From contig NZ_FMWL01000006.1 of the NCBI RefSeq assembly GCF_900103005.1, positions 62,001 to 126,000 on the forward strand: a stretch of 64,000 nucleotides of DNA, in the 5' to 3' direction. Below, one piece after another: positions 26,327 to 35,146 of the stretch (within the stretch, counting starts at the first letter, position 1; every line of letters begins with the position of its first letter). Source of the DNA: Acidaminobacter hydrogenoformans DSM 2784 (GTDB lineage: Bacteria > Bacillota > Clostridia > Peptostreptococcales > Acidaminobacteraceae). A program made the translations under genes and the position numbers. Under the pieces are notes generated by a model. That model made no database searches and was not told the DNA's origin. It saw only the letters and a program-made list of their open reading frames with translations.

Positions 26327-26366
26327 TGAAAAAAGAAAAAGGAAACCAGCCTCAGCCAGTTCCCTT
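26327..26366 (-). terminator. Terminator of the kam operon
   Basis: AAGGAAACCAGC (26339-26350) pairs with GCCAGTTCCCTT (26355-26366), followed on the minus strand by a T-rich tract. It ends the operon just past kamE. The remainder of the gap 26062-26381 shows no gene. Confidence 0.85.
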
Positions 26367-26381
26367 TGTTGTAAAAGTGCT

Positions 26382-27170
26382 CTATACCAGACCTCGCTGA
26401 ACCATTTGGGTGACTATGAAAGTCGCCACGTGCTCCGCAAAGCTGCCCGTGGAGAAACCCGCGTCATAGCCAATTTCCTTGGCCAGCTCATGACTGATCC
26501 GCGGACCGCCGGCGACGACCACCAGCTTGTCCCTGAGCCCTTCTGCTTCGATGAGCTCAATGAGGTTGGTCAGATTTGGTATGTGAACGTCCTTCTGGGT
26601 GACGACCTGAGACACGATCACCGCGTCCGCGTTCAGCTCGATAGCTCTTGCCAGGAACTCCTCGTTTGGCATCTGGGAGCCCAGGTTATAGGCTTCAATG
26701 CCCTCGTAGCGCTCGAGTCCGTAGTGGCCGTCATAGCCCTTCATGTTCATGATGGCGTCAATGCCTACCGTGTGGGCATCCGTGCCGGTGCAGGCGCCCA
26801 CAATGACCACCGGGCGCTTGATGTTTTCTTTGATATAGGCCTCAACGCCGTACTTGTCCATGACCTCCACGTCGACTTTAGGGACCTCAATTTTCGTGAA
26901 GTCCACGGTGTGGGTGCCCTTGCCATAGCAGACGAAGAAGGTGTAGCCTACGCCCAGGTCCTCGTAGTGGCTGATCTGGGGCTCGTCCACGCCCATTTTG
27001 AGGAGGTAGAGGCGGGCGGCTTCCCGGGCTTCATCGGAATAAGGCACGGGGAGGGTGAAGCTGAACTGCATCATGCCGTCGTTGAGGGTGTCGCCGTAAG
27101 GCTTGATTTTGGTGAGGTCTATTGTGGCTTGGGCTGTGGTGGATGGGGTTTTGTGGCTATGGGCAGTCAT
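26382..27170 (-). CDS. kamE: Lysine 5,6-aminomutase beta subunit (B12- and PLP-binding)
   Basis: 262 residues. The Rossmann-like cobalamin domain contains GTDAHTVGIDAI with the DxHxxG motif; His133 is the lower cobalt ligand and Lys144 (in MNMKGY) matches the lysine known to bind PLP in the Clostridium sticklandii enzyme, at the same spacing. The glycine-rich GGPRISHELAKEIGYDAGFSTG closes the B12 domain. With KamD it moves the terminal amino group of L-beta-lysine to give 3,5-diaminohexanoate. The start overlaps the kamD stop by one base (TAATG), so translation is coupled. Confidence 0.96.
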   Translation of the reverse strand: MTAHSHKTPSTTAQATIDLTKIKPYGDTLNDGMMQFSFTLPVPYSDEAREAARLYLLKMGVDEPQISHYEDLGVGYTFFVCYGKGTHTVDFTKIEVPKVDVEVMDKYGVEAYIKENIKRPVVIVGACTGTDAHTVGIDAIMNMKGYDGHYGLERYEGIEAYNLGSQMPNEEFLARAIELNADAVIVSQVVTQKDVHIPNLTNLIELIEAEGLRDKLVVVAGGPRISHELAKEIGYDAGFSTGSFAEHVATFIVTQMVQRGLV

Positions 27171-28735
27171 TAGAGGGTTCCCTCCTTTCCCAGCATAAGC
27201 GCGATGAATGGATTGAAGTAGAGCGGATCCTTGACCACGACGCCGTCCAGGCCCTTGCCGCCGTTCATGGCGCGCTTGACGCCGGCGAATTTGCCTTTTT
27301 CGATGGTGGACATAATGCCCTCGCGCTCAATGTCCTTCAGCATTTCCGCTGCGTCCGTGAGGACGGCCTGGGCGCGGCTCTGAATGATGCCACCTTCCTT
27401 GAACTCAATCTCGTCGCTGATGCTGCGCATGTTGTTGAAGATGTAGCGGGCATTTTCAATGGAGAGCGCGCGGTCATGGAGGAGCGGGGTGTGAATGGCT
27501 TCCGTCAGCATGCCCAGGAGCTGGATGCCCTGGTTGGTCATGATGGAGACCATGTTGAAGAGCGCGTCCTGGATATGGCCCCTGAAGATATTGCCGGTCA
27601 TGAACTTCGTAGGCGGCATGTACTTAAGGGGCGCTTTCGGGAAGATTTCCCGGGCCATCTGGGCCTGGGACAATTCAAGGAGGAACCCGTCCTTGACGTT
27701 GGGATTCATTTCAAAGGCGTGGCCGAGGCCCATTTGCTCTTCCGGGAGGCCTGCGCGAACGGCAAACTGCTCATTGATGAACTGGCTGGCAAGGACCGTG
27801 TGGGCTTCCTCAACCGCGTCCGCAGTGGTTAAGTAATTGTCCTCGCCGGTGTTGATGATGATGCCGGCAAAGCCGTTGATAATCCTTGAGAAATACTGGT
27901 CTACCAGGGTGCGCTGCATGTTGATGTCCCGGAAGAGAATGCCATAGAGGGCGTCGTTGAGCATGACGTCCAGGCGCTCCAGGGCGCCCATGGCGGCGAT
28001 CTCAGGCATGCACAGGCCTGAGCAGTAGTTGCAGAGGCGTATGTAACGGCCGACTTCGGTACCCACTTCGTCCAGGGCCCGGCGCATGATGCGGAAGTTT
28101 TCCTGGGTGGCGTAAGTGCCGCCGAAGCCTTCCGTAGTTGGGCCGTATGGGACGTAGTCAAGGAGGGACTGGGCCGTCGTGCGGATGACCGCTATGACAT
28201 CAGCGCCCTGCCTTGCCGCCGCTTGTGCCTGGAGGACGTCCTCGTAGATGTTCCCCGTGGCGACAATAACATAAAGGTATGGCTGAGGGCCTTCGCCCAC
28301 ATTCTTGATGAAATCTTCGCGGACCTTGCGGTTGGCGCGGATGCGCTCGACGGTCTGGACGGCAACCTTGTTTATGGCAGCCTGGATGTCGCTGAGGGGC
28401 TTTTCAGGCAGCTTTGCCAGATCCAGCTCGCCTGCCGCGACGGCCTCCGCGATTTCCTGAGGGGTGTTCCCGGTGGCCAGCATGGCGCGGCCTATCCAGT
28501 AAGCGGCGCCAAGAGGCAGTCCGCCCTCTTTCTTAATGGCTTCAATCATAATGTTAGGCAGCGGCCGGTCGAGCTCGTCGACGCCGTCAATGCCAAGGAG
28601 TCTCGCGACGGTGCGCTCGACGGTGACGCTGGAATGCTGATCTATGAAGGGCTGGATGTCCCCGGCGATTCGGGCCGCGGATTTGCGGGCTTCCTCCACC
28701 AGGCCGAAGTCCAGGTTCAGCTTGTTCTTGTGCAT
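27170..28735 (-). CDS. kamD: Lysine 5,6-aminomutase alpha subunit
   Basis: 521 residues, the usual length of the large subunit with the TIM-barrel that holds the substrate and most PLP contacts. Recognisable stretches are RLLGIDGVDELDRPLPN, LYVIVATGNIYEDVLQAQAAARQGADVIAVIRTTAQSLLDYVPYGPT, and MPPTKFMTGNIFRGHIQDALFN. Works as a heterotetramer with KamE and adenosylcobalamin. The gap to kamC (172 bases) holds three REP-like tandem units, unusual inside an operon. Confidence 0.96.
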   Translation of the reverse strand: MHKNKLNLDFGLVEEARKSAARIAGDIQPFIDQHSSVTVERTVARLLGIDGVDELDRPLPNIMIEAIKKEGGLPLGAAYWIGRAMLATGNTPQEIAEAVAAGELDLAKLPEKPLSDIQAAINKVAVQTVERIRANRKVREDFIKNVGEGPQPYLYVIVATGNIYEDVLQAQAAARQGADVIAVIRTTAQSLLDYVPYGPTTEGFGGTYATQENFRIMRRALDEVGTEVGRYIRLCNYCSGLCMPEIAAMGALERLDVMLNDALYGILFRDINMQRTLVDQYFSRIINGFAGIIINTGEDNYLTTADAVEEAHTVLASQFINEQFAVRAGLPEEQMGLGHAFEMNPNVKDGFLLELSQAQMAREIFPKAPLKYMPPTKFMTGNIFRGHIQDALFNMVSIMTNQGIQLLGMLTEAIHTPLLHDRALSIENARYIFNNMRSISDEIEFKEGGIIQSRAQAVLTDAAEMLKDIEREGIMSTIEKGKFAGVKRAMNGGKGLDGVVVKDPLYFNPFIALMLGKEGTL

Positions 28736-28755
28736 GGATGTTCACTCCTTTAATG

Positions 28756-28837
28756 TTTGGTTGGGGACAGGCACTGCCTGAGGGTTTGGTTGGGGACAGG
28801 CACCGCCTGAAGGTTTGGTCGGGGACAGGCACCCACC
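28756..28837. repeat. REP-like locus: 29-bp tandem units between kamC and kamD
   Basis: Three units beginning TTTGG(T/C)..GGGGACAGGCAC at 28756, 28785 and 28814 (the third partial). Spacers include CACTGCCTGAGGG / CACCGCCTGAAGG. They lie in the non-coding gap within the kam operon. Confidence 0.75.
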
Positions 28838-28907
28838 AAACGCCAGCTGGTCCGTTGTCCATCCGGCCAGCAGACCAGTTGCCAGTGGCCATTTCTATCC
28901 TTACAAC

Positions 28908-30632
28908 TTAACCCCTCGGCGTCACCAGGATCCTGCGCGCCTCTTTGAGAATCCCATCGTCAAGGCCCATCAGCGCGGCAATGTGGATCGCGTCCTTTGG
29001 CACCTCTTCAGGCGAGTGGATTTCTTTCAGCCGGTAGTCCATGGACCGCTTCAGAAGCTCAATCCCCTTTTCTGGATCATTCTCCATCTCCAGCAGAACG
29101 GATTTGAAATCCACGAAGCTGAGGCCCTGCACTTGTAGGTGCCGCACCTCCCGCGCGTCTGCCAGACCGTCAAAATGGGTCGTGATCAGCGTCATGGCCG
29201 CCGCCCGTTTCAAGTGGTTCACTATGGCCATGGAGATGGCAAAGCCCTCTTTGGGGTTTGTACCCCTGGCCAGCTCGTCGATCAGGATCAATCCCGGACT
29301 CGACGAAAGCTTTACGGCTTCTGAGACTTTCAGGATTTCGGCTCCAAAAGTGCTGAGACCCTGGTCCACGTCCTGCAGGTCTCCAATAGAGGTATAGATA
29401 AACGCCCGCGGCGTCAGCCGCATGGCCTTTGCCGGTACAAAGAGCCCATACTGGGCCACTGCCGTCAGCATGCCCACCATCTTCAGGGTCACCGTCTTGC
29501 CGCCCATGTTGGCGCCGGTGATGCACGTAACACCCGGCGTCAGGCTAAGGCCCACCGCCGTATAGCGGGCGCCGTCACCCGCTTTTTTGACCTGCTGCTC
29601 GACCTTGAGGTGCCGGCCCTCCGTGATTTCAAGGACCCCCGTGGCCAGTCCGTCCGCCGCCCCCGTCTTGGGCGGAATGATGTCCGGCCGGACACAGTCA
29701 AAGCCTATAGCGAAGTAGCCCTTGGCCGTCAGCAAGTCCAGCCGCCCAATAGCCCTGATGTTTTCCTCAAGAAAAGGCAGGAGCGCCCTCAGCGTCTGGG
29801 ACAGGATTTTTCTAACCTCAAATTCCGCAGACTCTTCTTCAGACCGCAGGTCCTCCACCAGGCTGCACATGTGGTCAATGGCTTCATTGCCCCTTAATCG
29901 GTAAGTAATGTTCACATAAGTTTCCGCGCTGTAGACCAGATCAGGCTCGTTATTCAGCCGTTCAATCAAAGCCCGGTCATCTTTGCCCACAGCCAGCTCG
30001 CCGCTGGGCCTTATTTTGACGCCAAGCCGCGCCTCCAGCGCCCCGCGGATGCGCTTTCGCTCCAGCTGTATCTGATCCTCAAGGGCTCTCAACCGGTCTC
30101 TGACCGCCTTTAGCTCCGGCGCGTAATCGTCATAAATATAAAAGGTCGGTGTCCCCGTCCGGGCGGGATCCAGCAGCTGGTCCACCTCAGGCAGGGCGTG
30201 GACGGCAGCGTCAGCCGGAAGCCCTTTGTGAAGCTCTGAGGACGGTGTCGCAAAAGCAGCGCCAGAGAACCCCGCCTTCAGCGTCGCTGCCGTCTCTGAC
30301 AGCTTTTTCATGGCCAGGGACAGCATCTTGATCTCGAACAGCTCCGTCACCGCTAAAACCTCGCCGGCTTTCAGGCGCAAAAAAGTCCCTCTGAGATCCT
30401 TGATCCGGGAAAACGTACCCCGCATGTCCACGAAGGCATAGCGGTTGTCTCGAATAAGCGCCGTGATGCGTTCCACATTGTCCAGCTCCGCGATCAGCGC
30501 CGTGGTTTCCTCCGGTCCAAAAGGCAGCATGGCCTTCTTTTCAGATTCTCCATAAGGGGTATGCACCACTATGCGTTCGAATATATCCTCAAGATCCAGA
30601 TTCTTGAATACTTCAAGGCTGAAGGGCTTCAT
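28908..30632 (-). CDS. kamC: MutS-like ATPase of the lysine fermentation cluster (KamC)
   Basis: 574 residues. The C-terminal half is a MutS-type ABC ATPase: Walker A TGANMGGKT (372-380), signature-like STFGAEILKVSEAVK, and Walker B LILIDELARGTNP (from about 448). The N-terminal mismatch-recognition domain of true MutS is missing, so it is not a repair protein. In other lysine fermenters this gene sits with the aminomutase genes and is thought to help reactivate or assemble the B12/PLP enzyme; that role is inferred. It overlaps kamB by four bases (ATGA). Confidence 0.88.
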   Translation of the reverse strand: MKPFSLEVFKNLDLEDIFERIVVHTPYGESEKKAMLPFGPEETTALIAELDNVERITALIRDNRYAFVDMRGTFSRIKDLRGTFLRLKAGEVLAVTELFEIKMLSLAMKKLSETAATLKAGFSGAAFATPSSELHKGLPADAAVHALPEVDQLLDPARTGTPTFYIYDDYAPELKAVRDRLRALEDQIQLERKRIRGALEARLGVKIRPSGELAVGKDDRALIERLNNEPDLVYSAETYVNITYRLRGNEAIDHMCSLVEDLRSEEESAEFEVRKILSQTLRALLPFLEENIRAIGRLDLLTAKGYFAIGFDCVRPDIIPPKTGAADGLATGVLEITEGRHLKVEQQVKKAGDGARYTAVGLSLTPGVTCITGANMGGKTVTLKMVGMLTAVAQYGLFVPAKAMRLTPRAFIYTSIGDLQDVDQGLSTFGAEILKVSEAVKLSSSPGLILIDELARGTNPKEGFAISMAIVNHLKRAAAMTLITTHFDGLADAREVRHLQVQGLSFVDFKSVLLEMENDPEKGIELLKRSMDYRLKEIHSPEEVPKDAIHIAALMGLDDGILKEARRILVTPRG

Positions 30633-31669
30633 AGGTCCGCCTCCCCTTCCATGACATCAAACACGGGAATGGGCAGCAGATCCTCTGACATACGGCGCCG
30701 GAAGGTCTTGGGATCAAAATAATACCCCTGAGGCGCGTACGGGTTGATGGTGACTGCCAGCACCCTTATAGGTTCAATGACCTCCACCTTCAGGCCGGCC
30801 CGCCGGAACAGCTGCCAGTCCCTGGCGTCCACGAAAATCTTCGTGGCGTCCCGGACAATCAGCGTGATCCCTTTAAAATGACTGCTCGCGGCCACGAGGT
30901 CCCGCATGGTCTTCGTCACCAGCGACCCCGGCAGCACCACGTAACGGGTATGCTCGTCCAGCGCCTCCGCGATCTTGATCCCGGCCCCCAGGGCCGTCTT
31001 TGCCTCAATGCTTCTCACCTCAAAAGCGTCGTCGATCACAGCAATCAGCCGCGCCCTCAGACACTCCTCCGCCAGCAGCCTGACCACGGGATCCACCACC
31101 GTCTCCAGCTGCAGCAGGTGCACCCGGTGGATGGACTGCTCGATCACCTTGTTCATGTCCCGGCTGAGCACCGCCCCTGTGGAAAGAATGGTCGCGTCGG
31201 TGATCGCCGGTGACGCGCTGGACATCCGGTCAAGCGCCCCGTCCACCAGCACGAGCTCCGCCCCGTACTGCAGCATCCGCTCCGAGACCTCCCGGATCTC
31301 CTGGTTGGTCACGGGCCCGCCAATCTCAACGTTCCCGCTGTTCACCGCCCGGGCAATGACGATCCGGCCCAGGGACGACTGAAAATCCGTCATCTCCAGC
31401 ACTTCAAGCTTTGCCTCCGAACAGTGGAACAGACTCTCCGCCGTCGCGATCAGCGTCCCCCGCTCTATGTAAATCATGGGCTTCTCTGTGCAGGTGACCA
31501 CATCCACCCTCTCCCCGTCTCTGCCGATGGACGTCAGTCCCAAACGAACGCCTTCGTCAAACGCACTATACAAAATATCATTGAGCGCAGACGTCTTCCC
31601 GGCATTCTTCGCCATGCCAACCACAGACACAATGCGGTAGTTGCCCCGGATCAGATCAAGAATAGACAT
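30629..31669 (-). CDS. kamB: Lysine fermentation P-loop protein (KamB)
   Basis: 346 residues. An N-terminal P-loop (GMAKNAGKT, 18-26) marks a nucleotide-binding protein, followed by VDGALDRMSSASPAITDATILSTGAVLSRDM, typical of KamB. It always travels with KamC and the 5,6-aminomutase; a role as chaperone or reactivating GTPase/ATPase is suggested by analogy to other B12-enzyme helpers. It follows kamA after 62 bases and shares a start/stop overlap with kamC. Confidence 0.85.
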   Translation of the reverse strand: MSILDLIRGNYRIVSVVGMAKNAGKTSALNDILYSAFDEGVRLGLTSIGRDGERVDVVTCTEKPMIYIERGTLIATAESLFHCSEAKLEVLEMTDFQSSLGRIVIARAVNSGNVEIGGPVTNQEIREVSERMLQYGAELVLVDGALDRMSSASPAITDATILSTGAVLSRDMNKVIEQSIHRVHLLQLETVVDPVVRLLAEECLRARLIAVIDDAFEVRSIEAKTALGAGIKIAEALDEHTRYVVLPGSLVTKTMRDLVAASSHFKGITLIVRDATKIFVDARDWQLFRRAGLKVEVIEPIRVLAVTINPYAPQGYYFDPKTFRRRMSEDLLPIPVFDVMEGEADL

Positions 31670-31731
31670 GTGGTCACCTCCTCTTCACAGATTCACAGAA
31701 ATTTTTCTCGTTTTATTGATCAGAATGACTT

Positions 31732-32985
31732 CTACTCGTGATGACTTCTCTTGTAACGGTCGAGATCTTTGAGCTCCAGGCTGACCTGGTTCCCCTGAAG
31801 GAGCCCGCCTACCCCAGTGACCTTGTGGGCGCGCTTGCCCTCACAAACCTCACAGTGGCAGACCTCCTGATAAGGCGACGGCTCTGTATAAGTCGTGACA
31901 ACGCCCTCGTAGTTCCTGAGCACAACGCGCTCCGGCGACATGGAAATCAGATACTGCGGCATGACCGGAATCTTGCCGCCGCCCCCTGGCGCGTCCACGA
32001 CAAAGGTCGGTACCGCGTAACCAGACGTATGCCCTCTGAGTCCCTCAATGATCTCAATACCCTTGGACACCGGCGTACGGAAGTGCTCAATACCCACCGA
32101 CAGGTCGCACTGATAAATATAGTAAGGACGTACGCGCATCTTGACCATGTTGTGCACCAGCTCTCGCATGACGTGCACGCAGTCGTTGACGCCTCTCAGC
32201 AGCACGGACTGGTTGCCAAGCGGCACTCCCGCGTCCGCCAGCTTGCGGCAGGCTTCCTTCGACTCTGGCGTGACTTCCTTGGAGTGGTTGAAGTGCGTGT
32301 TCAGCCAGATTGGATGATACTTCTTCAGCATGTTCACCAGGTCGTCCGTGATCCGCTGCGGCATGACCACCGGCACTCTGGAACCAATGCGGATGATCTC
32401 CACGTGCGGGATCTCCCGGAGCTTTTTGATGATGTACTCCAGCGTCTCGTCCGACACCAGCAGCGCGTCGCCCCCGGAAAGGAGCACGTCACGGACCACC
32501 GGCGTGTTGCGAATGTACTCAATGGCTTTGTTGATGTTGTCCATAGGCGACTGCTGGTCCTGAGACCCCGCGAAGCGACGGCGCGTACAGTGACGGCAGT
32601 ACATGGAGCACATGTCCGTGATCAGGAACAGCACCCGGTCCGGATAACGGTGGGTCAGCCCTGGCGCAGGCGAGTCCGCGTCCTCGTGGAGCGGGTCGTC
32701 CATGTCCGCGGCGCTCTTATGGGTCTCGTGAATCGTAGGCACCGCCTGCATGCGCACAGGACAGCCCGGATCGTTCTTATCCATTAAGGAAGCGTAGTAA
32801 GGCGTGATGCCCATTCTGAGGATCTCCAGGGACTTCTTGATCCCATCCTCCTCCTCCTGCGTCAGGTTGATGACCTTCTTCAGGTCCTCCAGCGTTGTGA
32901 TCCGGTTGCGGACCTGCCAGCGCCAGTCGTTCCACTGCTCCTCGGTGACGTCTTTCCAAAGCTCGATCTCGTTGTAATACTTCAC
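31732..32985 (-). CDS. kamA: Lysine 2,3-aminomutase
   Basis: 417 residues, radical SAM enzyme. The CxxxCxxC motif is CSMYCRHC (Cys126, 130, 133), which binds the 4Fe-4S cluster and S-adenosylmethionine. DAPGGGGKIPVMPQY carries the PLP-binding Lys, and the C-terminal CHCEVCEG cysteines match the zinc site of the Clostridium subterminale enzyme. It converts L-lysine to L-beta-lysine, the first step of lysine fermentation. GTG start with AAGGAGG eight bases upstream. The 1-kb gap to kdd upstream is unusual. Confidence 0.97.
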   Translation of the reverse strand: MKYYNEIELWKDVTEEQWNDWRWQVRNRITTLEDLKKVINLTQEEEDGIKKSLEILRMGITPYYASLMDKNDPGCPVRMQAVPTIHETHKSAADMDDPLHEDADSPAPGLTHRYPDRVLFLITDMCSMYCRHCTRRRFAGSQDQQSPMDNINKAIEYIRNTPVVRDVLLSGGDALLVSDETLEYIIKKLREIPHVEIIRIGSRVPVVMPQRITDDLVNMLKKYHPIWLNTHFNHSKEVTPESKEACRKLADAGVPLGNQSVLLRGVNDCVHVMRELVHNMVKMRVRPYYIYQCDLSVGIEHFRTPVSKGIEIIEGLRGHTSGYAVPTFVVDAPGGGGKIPVMPQYLISMSPERVVLRNYEGVVTTYTEPSPYQEVCHCEVCEGKRAHKVTGVGGLLQGNQVSLELKDLDRYKRSHHE

Positions 32986-33108
32986 TCGGAAGGCCTCCTT
33001 CTGATAGTCGGGATCTTACGGTAACGGATGATGCCCACAGGACACCGCCCAACGCGTGCTCACTGCCTGCGGACACACCCCAGACAGCACCAAATGACTA
33101 TAGAGGTC

Positions 33109-33118
33109 GCCGATGGTC
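33109..33118 (+). repeat. GCCGATGGTC dispersed motif (kamA leader)
   Basis: Exact copy, followed by ACAC as at 38951; 124 bases upstream of the kamA start. Confidence 0.6.
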
Positions 33119-33304
33119 ACACTTCCAACCTCTTAGACCTCATAGTCACCTCTTTCTCATATTAACATTGTTACACTTTTATTTATGGTTCAAACGAGCT
33201 CGGGATTGCTTCAGTAAGATTGTCCTGGTCTTTCTGGTGAAAGCGCTTTGGGTGGGAGCGCTTCACCTCCACTTATGTAGAGTTCGGACGGGGCCTGGGG
33301 TTTT

Positions 33305-33371
33305 TGGTGGGGGACAGGGACTTTCCGGAGTTTTGGTTGGGGACAGGGACTTGTGGTGCGGGACTGGGCCC
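33305..33371. repeat. REP-like locus in the kdd-kamA gap
   Basis: Two GGGGACAGGGAC cores (33311 and 33339 region) and one GCGGGACTGGGCCC core (33358-33371), each introduced by GGTGG, GGTTG or GGTGC. Confidence 0.75.
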
Positions 33372-33421
33372 GACTGCGCTTTGGGTGAACATTCTGCTTC
33401 GGGTTACACGTTGCCAGACAC

Positions 33422-33511
33422 GGTTACAGCCTGATGGGTTCTGCTTGCTTCGGGTAAAGCATGGCAGGGTCGGGTTGTTTTTTTTCGCCTAACAGAACAT
33501 TAGGCTGTAAC
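33422..33511. repeat. 90-bp inverted-repeat element in the kdd-kamA gap
   Basis: GGTTACAGCCT (33422-33432) pairs with AGGCTGTAACC (33501-33511) and GTTCTG (33438-33443) with CAGAAC (33493-33498). It contains the first copy of a 25-bp direct repeat (33467-33491) whose second copy is at 33618-33642; each copy has an eight-T run after GGGTCGGGTTG and ends CGCCTA. Confidence 0.6.
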
Positions 33512-33548
33512 CTGATATGACAATTATGTACTTATTTTGATTAACCAT

Positions 33549-33577
33549 GTAATAGATTTGCTTTGCAAATCTATTAC
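33549..33577. repeat. Perfect 13-bp hairpin
   Basis: GTAATAGATTTGC (33549-33561), loop TTT, GCAAATCTATTAC (33565-33577). A second small hairpin GCAGGT/ACCTGC follows at 33591-33605. A related GTAATAGATT stem is found at 33956-33996. Confidence 0.6.
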
Positions 33578-33913
33578 TCTCACCCATGCTGCAGGTTTCA
33601 CCTGCGGCTTGGGTTCGGGGTCGGGTTGTTTTTTTTCGCCTACATGTAATTTCCCTGCTGTTGCCAAAACATATTCACTTTCAGTTCGAGGCATCTTATC
33701 CCCGGCACTTTACCTTACTCCTTTTTCTCCAGTATTATTTCCCTTAATCTCTATCTTCTTCCCCTTCTCCTCCCCAGGCGCCATCCGTTCTGAACAACCA
33801 TGGTAAACAGTGACCAGTTCTAATCTGAAAAATAATCTTACTTTCGCAATCCCAAGTCTCTGATTTGACTTAAGTATTTATGGTGTCAGCTTTAGCCAAC
33901 ACTCATGCGAGGC

Positions 33914-34037
33914 GGAAAACGTGCCTCTGCACGTTTTCCTTCAACCTACTCCACTGTAATAGATTCACTGCGCTGTGCGCTTCGTGAATCTATTACCAGT
34001 ATGCTCAATTTTCCGCAAAGCGGAAAATTAAGCATAC
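33914..34037. repeat. Three consecutive long hairpins ending over the kdd stop codon
   Basis: Hairpin one: GGAAAACGTGC/GCACGTTTTCC (33914-33939). Hairpin two: GTAATAGATTCAC/GTGAATCTATTAC with an inner GCGC stem (33956-33996). Hairpin three: 18-bp stem with one mismatch, 33999-34016 with 34020-34037, loop AAA; its right arm contains the kdd stop codon. None has a proper T tract, so they may act as 3' stabilisers rather than terminators. Elsewhere in 32986-34027 I see no gene. Confidence 0.65.
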
Positions 34038-35065
34038 AACTCTGTATAAATCTCCCTCAGGACTTCGCTTTCTCTCATGCAGTTGAGGGCACAATCGGCG
34101 TGGCCTTTGGTGTAGCCGTTGCCTATGATCATGGTGGTATCCATGCCTACGCCTTCCGCGCCAAGGGCCGCAGCCGTAAAGCTGGTAGCCATGGAGAAGA
34201 AGTAGATCACGCCGGTATCTTTCGTAGCAAGAATGCTGGACATCTCCGTGCCTGTGATGTTGACGCAGTTGATGGTCACGTCGCACATCTCGCCGTTCGT
34301 AGCTTCGCGTACTTTTTCAAGGATCTCAACCGGCTTGGTAGCGTCGCCCGTGATGAGGACGTCTGCCAGGCCCGCACGCTTGACGCGCTCCATGGACTTC
34401 TCGCTGCGGCCATAGCAAATAACTTTGCCAGTCGGGCCCGCTTTTTTCTTGGCTTCGTAGAGGCACAGCATGCCGGACTTGCCAGCGCCGCCCAGGACGA
34501 GGACCGTGTCGCCTTCCTTGACGAGCTTCGCCGTTTGAGCCGGTGCACCTGCCACGTCGAGGACGGAAAGCGCCAGGTTCTGCGGCATGTCCTCAGGCAG
34601 CTTCGCGTAGATGCCGCTTTCGAAGAGGATCGCCTGACCATCAATGTCCACCTGGTCAATGTCCTTGCGGATTTCCTTAATCGCGTTGATCTTCAGTGGG
34701 GTCAGGGAAAGGGACACCAGCGTCGCCAGCTTGTCGCCCACCTTCAGGTCGGTCTTGCCTTCAAGGGCCGGCCCAATTTCCTTCACTGTGCCAATCAGCA
34801 TGCCGCCGCTGCCAGTGACCGGATTATGATGCTTGCCGCGGGACGCGACAATGCCCATCATAATCTCTTCAATTTTCGCAAGGTCGCCGCCCGCCTGCTC
34901 CTTGATCTGCGTGAAGCTGGCAGAGTCAATGTTCAGCGTCTGAACGTCGATCAGAATCTCGTTGTCGTAGATCTCCATGGTGTTGTCAATTTTGAGCGCC
35001 GGCTGTGGCAGCGTGCCCACTGGCTCAAGAACTCTGTGTGTACCAAATTTGCATCCTTTTTTCAT
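34028..35065 (-). CDS. kdd: L-erythro-3,5-diaminohexanoate dehydrogenase
   Basis: 345 residues. It opens KKGCKFGTHRVLEPVGTLPQPA and has a zinc-free medium-chain dehydrogenase-like fold with the NAD-binding LVLGGAGKSGMLCLYEAKK and the core MLIGTVKEIGPALEG. The enzyme oxidises 3,5-diaminohexanoate to 3-keto-5-aminohexanoate with NAD. It is the first gene after a sigma-54 promoter. The enzymes for the next steps (Kce, Kal) are not next to it and not in the window, although in other lysine fermenters they are usually neighbours. Its stop codon lies inside a long hairpin. Confidence 0.95.
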   Translation of the reverse strand: MKKGCKFGTHRVLEPVGTLPQPALKIDNTMEIYDNEILIDVQTLNIDSASFTQIKEQAGGDLAKIEEIMMGIVASRGKHHNPVTGSGGMLIGTVKEIGPALEGKTDLKVGDKLATLVSLSLTPLKINAIKEIRKDIDQVDIDGQAILFESGIYAKLPEDMPQNLALSVLDVAGAPAQTAKLVKEGDTVLVLGGAGKSGMLCLYEAKKKAGPTGKVICYGRSEKSMERVKRAGLADVLITGDATKPVEILEKVREATNGEMCDVTINCVNITGTEMSSILATKDTGVIYFFSMATSFTAAALGAEGVGMDTTMIIGNGYTKGHADCALNCMRESEVLREIYTELYA

Positions 35066-35130
35066 GCTATGTACCCCCGCTTTTTGGACTTAGGTGCGCA
35101 CACCTGTCGTTTGACTTCGGGATACTATAT

Positions 35131-35146
35131 TGCAATCGCCATGCCA
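35131..35146 (-). promoter_or_regulatory. Sigma-54 promoter of kdd
   Basis: Minus strand TGGCATGGCGATTGCA: GG and GC separated by exactly 10 bases, close to the consensus TGGCAC-N5-TTGCW. It lies about 65 bases before the kdd start and next to a gene for a sigma-54 activator. Confidence 0.85.

Noticed and set aside
28756..28837. CRISPR-like reading of the 29-bp tandem units (and of the 20-bp array at 36741)
   Set aside because: Units are contiguous with no unique spacers and no cas genes; they match the REP-like cores elsewhere.
31738..32787. 349-codon plus-strand open frame across kamA
   Set aside because: Shadow of the radical SAM gene on the minus strand; rich in His/Arg/Val as expected for an antisense frame of a GC-rich gene.
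33119..33150. Possible eight-residue leader peptide (MRSKRLEV) before kamA
   Set aside because: The ribosome site is too close to the ATG and the peptide has only one Lys; no attenuator hairpin follows.
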